From the NCBI RefSeq assembly GCF_034353875.1, contig NZ_CP133784.1:372001-436000 (forward strand): a stretch of 64,000 nucleotides of DNA. The letters run 5' to 3'. The position numbers and the translations under genes are program-made. Below, in pieces: positions 30,837-39,877 of this stretch. Numbering within the stretch: the first letter of the stretch is position 1; each line of letters opens with the position of its first letter. Origin of the DNA: Pseudomonas sp. MH9.2 (lineage in GTDB: Bacteria > Pseudomonadota > Gammaproteobacteria > Pseudomonadales > Pseudomonadaceae). Below the pieces are notes generated by a model. That model was not told the DNA's origin, did not search any database, and saw only the letters and a list, made by a program, of their open reading frames with translations.

Positions 30837-31922
30837 TTATGGCTTTGCCTCGCGTTCCAGCAGTTGTCGTTTACGTTCCACTCCCCAGCGATAACCTGAA
30901 AGATTGCCGTCGCTGCGCACCACCCTATGACAGGGGATAGCGACGGCCAGCCAGTTAGCCCCGCAGGCCTGTGCAACGGCGCGAAAAGAGGTGGGTGCGC
31001 CAATCCGTTGAGCAATCTCGGCGTAACTGGCTGTGCTACCCACCGGGATTTCCCTGAGTGCCTTCCACACCCGTTCTTGAAACGCCGTACCGCGCAGGTC
31101 CAGTGGCAAATCAAGGCCGATGGCAGGCATTTCAATAAATCCAACGACCTTTGCAATCAGTTGCTCGAAATCGGCATCGCCACCCATCAGGTTGGCGTTG
31201 CTAAATTTGTCCTGCAGATTACGCACCAAGGTGTTCGGGTCATCACCCAGCAGAATGGCGCATACCCCGCGTTCGCTTTGCGCTACCAGAATCGAGCCCA
31301 GCGAGCATTCCCCAACCGCGAAGCGAATGTCGTTATTCACGCCGCCTGCGCGATAGTCGCTGGGTTTCATGCCAAGCATCGTGTCCGAGGCCTCGTAAAA
31401 GCGGCTGTTTGAATTGAAACCTGCCTCGTAAAGAGCGTTGGTGATCGATCCCGGGCGGCTCAAGTGCTCGCGCATTTTTCGTGCGCGATGGGCCCGTGCA
31501 TACCCGTTGGGCGTCAGGCCGGTGATGGCCTTGAAGACCCGATGGAAGTGATAGGGACTCAAACCGACGTTGTCTGCCAGTTGATTCAGGCTGGGCAGGC
31601 GATCGGCCTGTTCGATTTGTCGGCAGGCCTCTGCTACCAGGATTACATGCTGCGCGAAGACGCTGGTCTGATCCGCTGCGGCCCGTTTGCTCGGGCGATA
31701 ACCTGCGGCTTCTGCGTCTGTGGCATTGGCGAAAAACTCGACGTTCTCTGGCCGTGGCAGGCGCGACGAACTGCTTGCCCGACAGTACACGCCGGTGGTT
31801 TTCACCGCGTAAACGAATTGGTTGTCCGCCGTCGCATCCCTTGCCAACACCGCAGCCCAGCGGGGATCGTTTTCCGTGATCTGCTTATCCTGCTGTGATG
31901 TGCGTGGATTGACCGTACTCAT
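30837..31922 (-). CDS. ada: Ada-type regulator/O6-methylguanine-DNA methyltransferase with degenerate N-terminal zinc site
   Basis: A 361-residue three-domain Ada protein: N-terminal methylphosphotriester sensor (about 18-85), AraC-type DNA-binding domain (LADNVGLSPYHFHRVFKAI near 113) and C-terminal O6-alkylguanine transferase with an intact IPCHRVV site. The zinc site is abnormal. In E. coli Ada the ligands are Cys38, Cys42, Cys69 and Cys72. Here only the first is kept (Cys47 in GVYCRASS); the others are Ser51, Ser78 and Ala81 (RPSKRA). Direct repair by the C-terminal domain is expected to work; methylation-induced activation as in E. coli is doubtful. The start at 31922 gives the usual N-terminus; the frame opens at 31985. 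Confidence 0.9.
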   Translation of the reverse strand: MSTVNPRTSQQDKQITENDPRWAAVLARDATADNQFVYAVKTTGVYCRASSSSRLPRPENVEFFANATDAEAAGYRPSKRAAADQTSVFAQHVILVAEACRQIEQADRLPSLNQLADNVGLSPYHFHRVFKAITGLTPNGYARAHRARKMREHLSRPGSITNALYEAGFNSNSRFYEASDTMLGMKPSDYRAGGVNNDIRFAVGECSLGSILVAQSERGVCAILLGDDPNTLVRNLQDKFSNANLMGGDADFEQLIAKVVGFIEMPAIGLDLPLDLRGTAFQERVWKALREIPVGSTASYAEIAQRIGAPTSFRAVAQACGANWLAVAIPCHRVVRSDGNLSGYRWGVERKRQLLEREAKP

Positions 31923-32021
31923 GCGTGTGTACTCATCGTGAAGGCGATTACTGACAAGGTTATCGCGCAGGCAGGCAGGCGGCACTCCGAAGCTTGCGCT
32001 TGAACTCCCTGCTGACAGCCG

Positions 32022-32897
32022 TCAAACATTCAGCATTGGCGGCAATGTGCCCAATAAGGAAACAGCTGCAACGGCTGCTATGCCGAACAGGCATTCGAGG
32101 GCCACACTGGTGCGCAACAGGTTGAGCCGATCACTGTTGCTATTGAGCAGTAATCTATTGGTCAGTGCTAATAGCAGCATGCACAGCACGAGACACACCT
32201 TGATCATCAGGATCAGCCCAAACCCGGAAAATGCTGGCTCGGGCCAAACGGCGCCGCTCATTACCCTGACATTGATTAGCCCAGTGGTAATGATTGCAGC
32301 CACGAGACCATAACCGATGCCGCTGAAGCGCCGAAGCAAGTGCTGAGCGTTTCCGGCAGACGGTTGCGCCAGCAGCAATGACAGCAACAATATCCCTCCT
32401 AGCCAGGCGCCGACGCAGCATAGGTGAATCATCTGATTGAGAATCATCAGTCCACCGCTCAGGCCGTCGAACATCGCACCGTGCCCGACCGGTGCCAGTG
32501 TCGCCAATAGCAACGTACTCAGTGCCAGCCGCAGGTTGGGTGAAGAAAACCGTCGCGAGGCAAGGCTTATCAATAGCAGCGCGCTGAAGAGCAGATGCCC
32601 GCTCCAGACCTGACCGAAAAATGTATTGCGGAGCACCAGCATCAGGGTTGGCGGATCAAGTCCGTCCTGCCAGCTACCTGCCATGCTGCCGGCAATGAGC
32701 ACAAGCCACAGCAAGCTGCTGGCCAATGCCACTGACGTCAGCGAGCGAAGCACCCATGTGAGCTTCGCGTCCAGCGTGGCTGTTGCTGCTTCAATCAGCA
32801 ACGGTTTGAATAGCCATGTCCGAAACAGGCAGATACCGAACAGCAACAACACCACGGCAAAGTGCGCGAATCGGCACAGGATCAGTGCACTCGACAT
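32022..32897 (-). CDS. copD: Copper resistance D family membrane protein
   Basis: A 291-residue inner-membrane protein with about eight hydrophobic helices, matching CopD/YcnJ-type proteins that help move copper across the inner membrane with periplasmic CopC. Conserved polar residues within helices (HGAMFDGLSGG, MIHLCCVGAWLGG) agree with the family. It lies 4 bases after copC and is certainly cotranscribed. Confidence 0.9.
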   Translation of the reverse strand: MSSALILCRFAHFAVVLLLFGICLFRTWLFKPLLIEAATATLDAKLTWVLRSLTSVALASSLLWLVLIAGSMAGSWQDGLDPPTLMLVLRNTFFGQVWSGHLLFSALLLISLASRRFSSPNLRLALSTLLLATLAPVGHGAMFDGLSGGLMILNQMIHLCCVGAWLGGILLLSLLLAQPSAGNAQHLLRRFSGIGYGLVAAIITTGLINVRVMSGAVWPEPAFSGFGLILMIKVCLVLCMLLLALTNRLLLNSNSDRLNLLRTSVALECLFGIAAVAAVSLLGTLPPMLNV

Positions 32898-32901
32898 TGG
32901 G

Positions 32902-33279
32902 TTACGGGCTTACTTTGAAGGAGTATTCGCCCTCGCTTTTATGAGTGTCGACCGACACAGCGTGCCATTCCACCTTGTATTCGCCGGCAGCGATGGGCGT
33001 GGCAGGGGTGATAATCAAAACTTTCTTATTGTCGGGGTCAGTCGCAACGGTATTAACGATTACCGTTTTACCGACGTTCGTGGTGAGGCTGACTTTGGTG
33101 AACTTGTCCTCGACACCCTCGGAGAAATTCAGGCGCAGGTCCTTGGGTGCTGTGGTGGTGCTGTCGGCAGCCGGCTCTTCACTTTTCAGGTTGGCGTGGG
33201 CAAAGACGAAGGTGGCGCTAGCGACGGAGATAAGCAGGGCGAACGATGTCAGGACTTTCTTGAAAAGCGGGGCAAACAT
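32902..33279 (-). CDS. copC: CopC family periplasmic copper-binding protein
   Basis: A 125-residue periplasmic beta-sandwich. The signal peptide ends FVFAHANLKS, leaving an N-terminal His for copper(II), and WHAVSVDTHKSEGEYSF near residue 105 carries the conserved His and Asp ligands. The Met-rich copper(I) loop of plasmid CopC is absent, so this is the copper(II)-only form. It is first of the copC-copD pair. Confidence 0.92.
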   Translation of the reverse strand: MFAPLFKKVLTSFALLISVASATFVFAHANLKSEEPAADSTTTAPKDLRLNFSEGVEDKFTKVSLTTNVGKTVIVNTVATDPDNKKVLIITPATPIAAGEYKVEWHAVSVDTHKSEGEYSFKVSP

Positions 33280-33449
33280 TAAAAATACCTTTTTCAGAGG
33301 GCTGGATCGTTAAGCAATGCGTGCTAATAAAACAGAAACGGGCGAACGACTCCAGACAAGAAATCCATGCAGACCTCGTCGCGGCCATCAGGCGATGGCG
33401 CTAGACCGCTAGCCGAGCACACGCGTGCGGATGAATTTATTCATCAGTC

Positions 33450-34007
33450 TTACAGGTTTTTTCGCCCGGCCGGCAGCATGCGGCGCAACGTCGAATCTTT
33501 CAGCAGATAGTGATGCCCAAGGGCGATGCAGGCATGCAGGCCGGAAAGGATAATGATGGCCCAGGCCACCGTCCCATGCAGGTCACCCAGCGTGCTGCTC
33601 AGCGCATGATCGATGATGAATGGAGCGGGCACCGAGAACAGGCCGAAAAAGCTGAAGGGTTCGTCTTGCGCCCAACGGAACCCAAAGCCCAGTACGACTT
33701 GTGCCAGCAACAACGCATAAAGGCCAAGGTGCGCGAGCGTCGCCAGCAGGTGAGTTGTTCTGGACGTGATCACGGGTAGACGATTGCCGCCGAACAAGCG
33801 CCAGGCAATCCGCGCGACGATCAGCACCGCCAGCGCAATCCCTAGTGAGATATGCACCGATTGCAGGCCTTTGCGCAGGGGCGTGCCTTTCTCAAGGATG
33901 TCCCATACCTGTGCGCTGGCGAACAAAAAAATCACCAAGGCTACCGTTAGCCAGTGGAAAGAACGGGTCAGTCGGTCATAGCGTTCAGCATTTGGAGTGG
34001 TATGCAT
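33450..34007 (-). CDS. Cytochrome b561 family protein
   Basis: A 185-residue four-helix di-haem b membrane protein (CybB type) that can oxidise quinol or pass electrons to superoxide. RSFHWLTVALVIFLF near residue 17, VHISLGIALAVL near 52, LAHLGLYALLL near 92 and DLHGTVAWAIIILSGLHA near 145 hold the haem histidines. The ATG at 34007 with AGAGAG before it was preferred; the frame opens at 34112. It is divergent from the gene at 34193. Confidence 0.88.
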   Translation of the reverse strand: MHTTPNAERYDRLTRSFHWLTVALVIFLFASAQVWDILEKGTPLRKGLQSVHISLGIALAVLIVARIAWRLFGGNRLPVITSRTTHLLATLAHLGLYALLLAQVVLGFGFRWAQDEPFSFFGLFSVPAPFIIDHALSSTLGDLHGTVAWAIIILSGLHACIALGHHYLLKDSTLRRMLPAGRKNL

Positions 34008-34192
34008 GGTCAGCTCTCTGTAGTGATACGTACTTAACGTCCGAGGGTGAAGATTTATTTGAAGACTATATAGGTAATTTGTGATCAACCCGAATCGCAT
34101 CCGCAGGCCCACGAATGGTTATTCCAGGACTATAATTTTTGGCGTGGGCCGGCGTTGTCCATGAGCCCATTGCCCAGTCGTGAGGTAAACCT

Positions 34193-34798
34193 ATGAACAT
34201 CGGGATGATTGGCGCTGCGACCGTGGGGGAAACGCTCGCGGCAGCGTTCATTCAAGCAGGGCATGACGTGGTGCTCAGTAATCGCCGAGGTCCTGGGAGT
34301 CTGGCGTCATTGATTCATAAGCTGGGATCCAAGGCAAAGGCGGGCACTCTGGAGCAGGCCGCTGCTTGCCCAATCGTCGTGCTGGCGATTCCCTGGTTCA
34401 ACGTGGCAAGTGCCTTGCCGGCGCTGCCGAAGTGGGAAGGGCGCGTGCTGATCGATGCGACCAATACCTTTCTCCACTACTTTCCGGATTTCAGGGTTGC
34501 GGACCTGGGCGAAGACAGTGGCAGCGAAATTGTCGCCCGTCTCGCGCCGGACGCTAAAGTGATCAAGGCGTTCAATACGTTACCCATAGCGGGCTTTTTC
34601 CTTGATGCGCCGGCTGGTTACAGGCGCGTGGCGTTTCTGGCAGGTGACGATGCCCAGGCCAAGGCGTTGGTCAACGGGCTGATCGAGTCCATAGGGTTGG
34701 CGCCCATGGACCTTGGTGCACTCGCCAGTGGCGGCCGATTGATGCAACTGGGTGGAATATTCAACGGAGTCGAGTTATTAAAAGCCCGCGACCGATAA
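34193..34798 (+). CDS. NADP(H)-binding F420-reductase-like oxidoreductase
   Basis: A 201-residue Rossmann protein of the NADPH-dependent F420 reductase-like family. MNIGMIGAATVGETLAAAF is the dinucleotide site and SNRRGPGSL near residue 29 contains the Arg that usually selects NADP. KAFNTLPIAGFF near 122 is a family signature. Pseudomonads are not known for F420, so a different hydride acceptor is likely. TATAAT at 34131 may be its -10 box. Confidence 0.82.
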   Translation: MNIGMIGAATVGETLAAAFIQAGHDVVLSNRRGPGSLASLIHKLGSKAKAGTLEQAAACPIVVLAIPWFNVASALPALPKWEGRVLIDATNTFLHYFPDFRVADLGEDSGSEIVARLAPDAKVIKAFNTLPIAGFFLDAPAGYRRVAFLAGDDAQAKALVNGLIESIGLAPMDLGALASGGRLMQLGGIFNGVELLKARDR

Positions 34799-34926
34799 TG
34801 GAAGTGCGTGCCAGGCTCCGGTTTTCAGGCATTAAGTAACGAAAGAATTTCCTTTTTCTTCAATTGGTTAGCAACAGACGTTGTGGTGTAGAGTGGTATT
34901 TTCCAGTCACTCAAGACAGGTTGTCC

Positions 34927-35844
34927 ATGTCGCTGCCCGAGGTTCAGAATCCGTTGGCGCTTTACTTGGCGCGTCTGGCACCATCGAGCCAATTGACGAT
35001 GAAATATGTGCTGCAGGATGCAGCGGATCGTCTGGGTTTCGTCGAGATGGACATCCACGAGGTGCCGTGGCATCAATTGCAGCCAGGCCATGTCATCGCC
35101 CTGGTCGCTGCGCTTCGCGAAGACGGCTATGCGCCCAATACCTCGTCGTTATACGTCAATGCCATTCGCGGCGTGACCAACGAAGCCTGGCGACAAAGCC
35201 TGATCAGCCATGAGCACTTGCTCAAGATGCGCTCGGTCAAACCCATGGCGGGGACGCGTCTGAGCAAGGGCAAAAATATTCGACGAACGCTGATTCGGGA
35301 ACTTATGGACGTGTGTGCCGCCGACCCTCGTCCGCAAGGACGACGCGATGCAGCGATCATTGCCATTCTGTACGGATCAGGGATGCGAAAGTCCGAGTCG
35401 GTGAACCTGGACCTGGCGCAGATCGACTTTGCCGAACGCAGCCTGCAGGTCACGGGCAAGGGCAACAAACAACTGATCAAATACGCGCCGACCTGGGCAT
35501 TCACAGTTCTCAATGATTGGCTGGAACTGCGCCGCTCATGCTTACCCGAAGGTCAGAGCGACGATGCCTTCCTGTTCAACCGCATCCGCCGTGGCAGCCA
35601 CATCACCCGTGACCGGATCACCAAACATGCGATCTACTTCATTGCCAAGCAGCGCGGTCGGCAGATTGGCATGGACATCATGCCCCATGACTTTCGCCGC
35701 TCATTCATCACGCGAGTGATCGAAGAGCACGATCTGTCGATTGCGCAAAAACTGGCGCATCACACCAACATCTCGACCACCGCCAGCTATGACATGCGCG
35801 GCGAAAATGAGCGACGTCGGGCGATTGATCGGTTTGATCTTTAA
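34927..35844 (+). CDS. Tyrosine recombinase/site-specific integrase family protein
   Basis: A 305-residue tyrosine recombinase with a core-binding N-terminal domain and a catalytic domain. GSGMRKSE near residue 157 holds the first Arg, HDFRRSF near 256 the His-x-x-Arg, LAHHTNISTTASYDMRG near 278 the last His and the nucleophile Tyr. The active site thus looks complete. The ATG at 34927 was chosen over the frame start at 34864 since homology begins there. There is no tRNA, attachment repeat, excisionase or island content beside it, so it is an orphan. Confidence 0.85.
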   Translation: MSLPEVQNPLALYLARLAPSSQLTMKYVLQDAADRLGFVEMDIHEVPWHQLQPGHVIALVAALREDGYAPNTSSLYVNAIRGVTNEAWRQSLISHEHLLKMRSVKPMAGTRLSKGKNIRRTLIRELMDVCAADPRPQGRRDAAIIAILYGSGMRKSESVNLDLAQIDFAERSLQVTGKGNKQLIKYAPTWAFTVLNDWLELRRSCLPEGQSDDAFLFNRIRRGSHITRDRITKHAIYFIAKQRGRQIGMDIMPHDFRRSFITRVIEEHDLSIAQKLAHHTNISTTASYDMRGENERRRAIDRFDL

Positions 35845-36093
35845 CCTCGGCAGCGTATCAGGTGCTTTGCAGGCCTAGGGGTATTGGGACCACGTCGGAT
35901 GAACGTGCCTTTGATGGCTGCGTGTATTGTGAATCACTCTGTTTCATGACCGTCCGTAACCCCGCATGAGCGTCTGCTCAGGCTTCGCTACTCTTAAAAT
36001 ATAGACCGCTGGAACTGCTGAATGCACGTCAGGCGGCATGAGCGCCAGAAGCAAAAGTCTGGCGACGAGGACGCACGTTGAAAAGAGGAATGA

Positions 36094-36402
36094 ATGATGA
36101 AGATGCTACTGACGGTCGAATTTCCTCATGAACCCTTCAATTCCCTCGTCAGAGCGGGGAAGGTGGGCGAGATTATTGGACGTATCCTGGAAAGCATCCA
36201 TCCGGAGGTCGCTTATTTTACTGAGCAAGATGGAATGCGTGGCGGGATTTTTCTGGTCAACGTAAAAGACCCGTCCGACGTCCCCGGGTTTGCGGAACCC
36301 TTTTTTCTCAACTTCCAGGCTGACTGCAAGTTCCGCATCGCGATGAGCCCGCAGGACTTGCAAAAGTCTGGTCTGGAGGCGCTCGGGAAAACGTGGGCGT
36401 GA
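36094..36402 (+). CDS. Conserved-looking hypothetical protein, 102 residues
   Basis: A small acidic/neutral protein that begins MMKMLLTVEFPHEPFNSLVRAG cut at two possible ATGs (36094 or 36097), with GAGGA about 7 bases upstream. The alternation of beta-like and helical stretches (VRAGKVGEIIGRILESI, GGIFLVNVKD, MSPQDLQKSG) resembles small DUF3303-like or ferredoxin-fold monooxygenase-type proteins. That assignment is a guess. Imperfect direct repeats of about 27 bases flank it at 35965 and 36504. Confidence 0.7.
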   Translation: MMKMLLTVEFPHEPFNSLVRAGKVGEIIGRILESIHPEVAYFTEQDGMRGGIFLVNVKDPSDVPGFAEPFFLNFQADCKFRIAMSPQDLQKSGLEALGKTWA

Positions 36403-36878
36403 GAAACGGTCGGTGGGGTCGGTAACGTACGACCCCGATCCGGCCAAGTGCCCCGCAATTACGCATCTGCGAAAGCTTTATGTCAGGCACTGAACATCGC
36501 TGTATGAGCGACTGTTCAGCTTCACTAATGTTGGCGTCTACGATGTCCACTCGCATTTAAAGGCAACCCACGGTGAGGGGGGATACGGCCGTATTGTTCA
36601 ATTATTACGTCAACGGATAATGACTATCACATGATCGGGGTTAAATAGCGGCCCGCAAAAATGTTAAAAGTTTGAGGGAAGGGGCAACCCCCTGAACCGA
36701 GAAGATAAAAATAGGGCTAAAAAGCCTGTTATTACCGGACGTGCAACTCCGGTCTCACTGTGTTAGCTGACCTGCCATCGCTCAATCCACTGTTTCATCC
36801 TTCGCCTGAACCCAGGGGAAACTCTATTGCTCAGGTATTGGATGACGGCGGACTTTATTTTGAATCAGGGGAAAATGA
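36403..36878. other. Non-coding stretch upstream of the OprD-type porin
   Basis: About 475 bases with no supported gene. It holds a hairpin at 36415-36436 (GGGGTCG, 8-base loop, CGACCCC) without a T-run, which may end the 36094 transcript, and one arm of an imperfect direct repeat at 36504. The rest would form a long 5' region of the porin gene. Confidence 0.35.
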
Positions 36879-38216
36879 ATGATGTGTGTGAAGTGGAATC
36901 TCGTGACCCTTGCGGTCTCGCTCGGGGTCAGTCAGTTAGTATCGGCCGCGCCGGTGACGGATCAGGCCGATGCCAAGGGATTTATTGAAGACAGCAGTCT
37001 CAATGTCCACCTCAAAAACTACTACTTCGACCACGATGGTAAGGATGGCGGTGCAACCAATAAGGACTGGACCCAAGGTGTACTGGCTAACTACAGTTCG
37101 GGGTTCACTCAGGGGACGGTTGGGTTTGGGGTAGAGGTGTTTGGTAATTGGGCCATCAAACTTGATGGTTCGGCGGACACTAACGGCACGGGCAACTTAC
37201 CGGTGCGCCATGATGGATCCCTGGAAGATGAATACGGCACGGTGGGGGGCGCACTGAAAGTCCGGATTTCCAAGACCGAACTTCTTTGGGGCACCCTGCA
37301 GCCGACAGCACCTGTTTTCGCCGCGGGTGGCTCACGCTTGTTTCCGCAGACGGGCACCGGCTTCAATGTGCTGAGCAGCGAAATTGCTGGCCTTGATCTG
37401 GATGCCGGGCACTTCACCGGCGGGAACGGTCCGGTCACCACCAATGGCAGCCACGAACTGTTTGCCGCCTACGCTAACGTCGCTGCCGACAGCATTGATT
37501 ATGTCGGTGGCAAATACGCGGTTTCGGACAGCCTGACCTTTAGCCTGTACGGCTCGGAACTCAAGGATATCTGGCGTCAGTACTACGGGAACGCCAACTA
37601 TACGTTGCCGATCTCGGAGCTACAGTCAGTGAACTTTGATTTCAACATCTACCGTACCAATGACGAAGGACAGGCCAACGCCGGTAGCATTGACAACACC
37701 ACCTGGTCGCTGGGCGCGGCTTACTCGTTCCTGAGCGCGCATACCGTCTCACTTTCCTATCAAAAAGTACGTGGCGATACTCCGTTCGACTACGTCTCGT
37801 TCGGTCAAAACGGACCTGGCGACACGTCGGACTCGATTAGCCTGGCCAACTCGATTCAGTATTCAGACTTCAACGGTCCGGGGGAAAAATCCTGGCAGGC
37901 GCGCTATGACCTGAACATGCTGACCTATGGGGTTCCGGGCCTGAGTTTCATGGTTCGTTATGCTCACGGTGACAACATCGACGGCACACACATGGCGGCT
38001 GATAGCCCTTATCGTACTTACAATGGCACCGGTTATGGCGCAGACGGTAAACACCATGAAACCAACCTTGAAGCCAAATACGTTGTTCAGACCGGTCCGG
38101 CTAAAAACCTGTCCCTACGGATGCGTCAGGCGTGGCATCGTGGTAATGCCGATCAAGCCGAGGGTAACGTTAACGAGTTTCGTTTGATCGCCGATTACCC
38201 GATCTCGATCTTCTAA
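36879..38216 (+). CDS. OprD family outer-membrane porin
   Basis: A 445-residue 18-strand outer-membrane porin for uptake of amino acids, peptides or carboxylates; the substrate is not readable. It has a Sec signal ending near VSAAPVT, the OprD opening GFIEDSSLNVHLKNYYF, an NKDWTQG loop near residue 60, the LPVRHDGSLEDEYG region and the C-terminal aromatic end DYPISIF needed for BAM assembly. Two adjacent ATGs (36879, 36882) are possible starts after CAGGGGAAAA. A strong terminator follows. Confidence 0.92.
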   Translation: MMCVKWNLVTLAVSLGVSQLVSAAPVTDQADAKGFIEDSSLNVHLKNYYFDHDGKDGGATNKDWTQGVLANYSSGFTQGTVGFGVEVFGNWAIKLDGSADTNGTGNLPVRHDGSLEDEYGTVGGALKVRISKTELLWGTLQPTAPVFAAGGSRLFPQTGTGFNVLSSEIAGLDLDAGHFTGGNGPVTTNGSHELFAAYANVAADSIDYVGGKYAVSDSLTFSLYGSELKDIWRQYYGNANYTLPISELQSVNFDFNIYRTNDEGQANAGSIDNTTWSLGAAYSFLSAHTVSLSYQKVRGDTPFDYVSFGQNGPGDTSDSISLANSIQYSDFNGPGEKSWQARYDLNMLTYGVPGLSFMVRYAHGDNIDGTHMAADSPYRTYNGTGYGADGKHHETNLEAKYVVQTGPAKNLSLRMRQAWHRGNADQAEGNVNEFRLIADYPISIF

Positions 38217-38291
38217 ACCGTCAATCACGACAGCGAGGCTCGACGCTACAATAGGCGAGCCGAGTTTTGCTCGACGGGGCTCATAGAGAGA

Positions 38292-38331
38292 GGCAGCCGT
38301 TTGCCGGTGACGGCAACGCGCTGCCTTTTTT
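38292..38331 (+). terminator. Rho-independent terminator after the OprD-type gene
   Basis: GGCAGC...GCTGCC closing stem with an inner GTTTGCCG/CGGCAAC stem and a GTGA loop, followed by TTTTTT. It ends the porin transcript 76 bases after its stop. Confidence 0.85.
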
Positions 38332-38472
38332 GCCTTTAGATGTTCAGTACTGCCAGGGTTCCGAGCGCTAAACAGCGGTATTCAGGAGGAATTTTCTATC
38401 TGGCACGTGCCTTGCTGTATCTGATCCAAAAATGCATTCCAAAAAATGCGCCACTTCACGGGAGTCGTTGAA

Positions 38473-39132
38473 ATGAGCACTATCACTGGTTTGGGCAGGT
38501 ACGACCTTTCGATCCCAATACCAAGCGCTGTATCGACCACGTCCAACTCAGACAGCTTTCTGAGTCTTTTAGATTCTACGGTTCAAACGGAAAAGGTCGG
38601 CAGCAGCGCCTCGTCCAGTGCCAGTGCCTCTAGCCAGCAGCAAGATGAAGACCGCCAAGAAGCCTTCGCGAAAATGATGGTCAGTCTGCAAAACGCTAAC
38701 TCGCTGGTGGCAACGCACACGGCATCTGACAACAGTAGCTCCGGTGTTGGACAGGTGGGTGCCAGTTCGCTGAACGCTTCAGTCGACGCAACAGCAGGGT
38801 CGTCCGCGACTAAAAGCGCGCTGGATGAATTCAAGGATTACATGGCCCTGACGCCGGCACAGAAGATGCGTTACAGCACCTTGAAAGGCATGGGACTCAC
38901 CGAGGCTGATCTTAAGGCCATGCCTCCTGCAGAGCAGGCCAAGGTTGAGGCCAAAATAGCGGAAGTGCTCAAGAAACAGACTGAAATGCAGGCCAGCGCA
39001 AGCACCGGCACAGACTTCAGTTCGGGTTCAAGCGCCAGCGCTGGAAATCAGGGACAGTCGCTGGTGAACGCCGCGCTATTGAATATGACCCAGTCCCTCG
39101 ATCAGGAAAAATCCAGGCTCGGTTTATCCTGA
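38473..39132 (+). CDS. Serine-rich hypothetical protein with a conserved-looking C-terminal helix pair
   Basis: A 219-residue protein. Residues 1-120 are low-complexity, rich in Ser, Ala, Gln and Thr and probably disordered. Residues about 120-175 (FKDYMALTPAQKMRYSTL, MGLTEADLKAMPPAEQAKV) look like the compact helical segment that recurs at the end of several uncharacterised pseudomonad proteins. No signal peptide is apparent. The ATG at 38473 with GGGAG upstream is preferred to the frame start at 38446. Function is unknown. Confidence 0.7.
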   Translation: MSTITGLGRYDLSIPIPSAVSTTSNSDSFLSLLDSTVQTEKVGSSASSSASASSQQQDEDRQEAFAKMMVSLQNANSLVATHTASDNSSSGVGQVGASSLNASVDATAGSSATKSALDEFKDYMALTPAQKMRYSTLKGMGLTEADLKAMPPAEQAKVEAKIAEVLKKQTEMQASASTGTDFSSGSSASAGNQGQSLVNAALLNMTQSLDQEKSRLGLS

Positions 39133-39225
39133 ATCAGGTTTAAGGCTACAAAGCTTTGCACCTGATCTTTCAGGGGCAAAGCCTGATCTTCTGTCCTTCA
39201 TTCATCGGTGAGCTACTTAGCGGTT

Positions 39226-39771
39226 TTAAGCCAGAAACTGCTCGGTCGACACCACTCTCGCGTAACCAAAGCCCAATGCGGACATGAACGCTGCATGCAC
39301 ATGGGCCGCGGGCACCGTCAGGCCGTTGAACTCCACGTCGCAGGAAGCGCAGGCATCATGGATTACCGTGGCTTTATAGCCAAGGTCGGCGGCGGCGCGG
39401 GTGATAGCGTCGATACACAGGTGGCTCATGCTGCCGACAATGACCAGGTCCTCGATGGCATGGCGTTCAAGCACTGTCGCAAGATTGGTTTCGAGAAACG
39501 AATTGACGTGGTGCTTGAGTATCACCTGCTCATCAGGCAGATTTTGCACCTTGGGATGCAGGTGCGCGCCTTCAGAACCAGGGGCAAAGAACGGTGCATC
39601 GTCACTGGTGAATTCGTGACGGATATACACCACCAAATCGCCCGCAGAACGGGCAGCGGCAATAATCCTCGCTGCATTGTCGGCGGCGGCGTCAACGCCA
39701 CTCAGTGGCCACTTTCCTCCAGGGAAGTAGTCATTTTGAATATCGACTACGATAAGCGCTTGTTTGGACAT
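39226..39771 (-). CDS. Cysteine hydrolase (isochorismatase family)
   Basis: A 181-residue amidase-like enzyme. The triad is visible as VVDIQNDYF (Asp10), ILKHHVNSF (Lys near 83) and MSHLCIDAITRAA (Cys near 117), typical of nicotinamidase and related amide hydrolases. The preferred ATG is 39771; the frame opens at 39894 inside the divergent regulator. It is divergent from a GlxA-type regulator, a common arrangement in pseudomonads and probably its controller. Confidence 0.9.
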   Translation of the reverse strand: MSKQALIVVDIQNDYFPGGKWPLSGVDAAADNAARIIAAARSAGDLVVYIRHEFTSDDAPFFAPGSEGAHLHPKVQNLPDEQVILKHHVNSFLETNLATVLERHAIEDLVIVGSMSHLCIDAITRAAADLGYKATVIHDACASCDVEFNGLTVPAAHVHAAFMSALGFGYARVVSTEQFLA

Positions 39772-39877
39772 GGGATGTTCCTCAATAGTGTGGCCTGTGT
39801 TCCGTGGGGTGAAGTATTGGCTCTGCAGCGCTGGCTGAGGATTGGCCGGAACGACAATATCGAGGGGTAAACTGACA

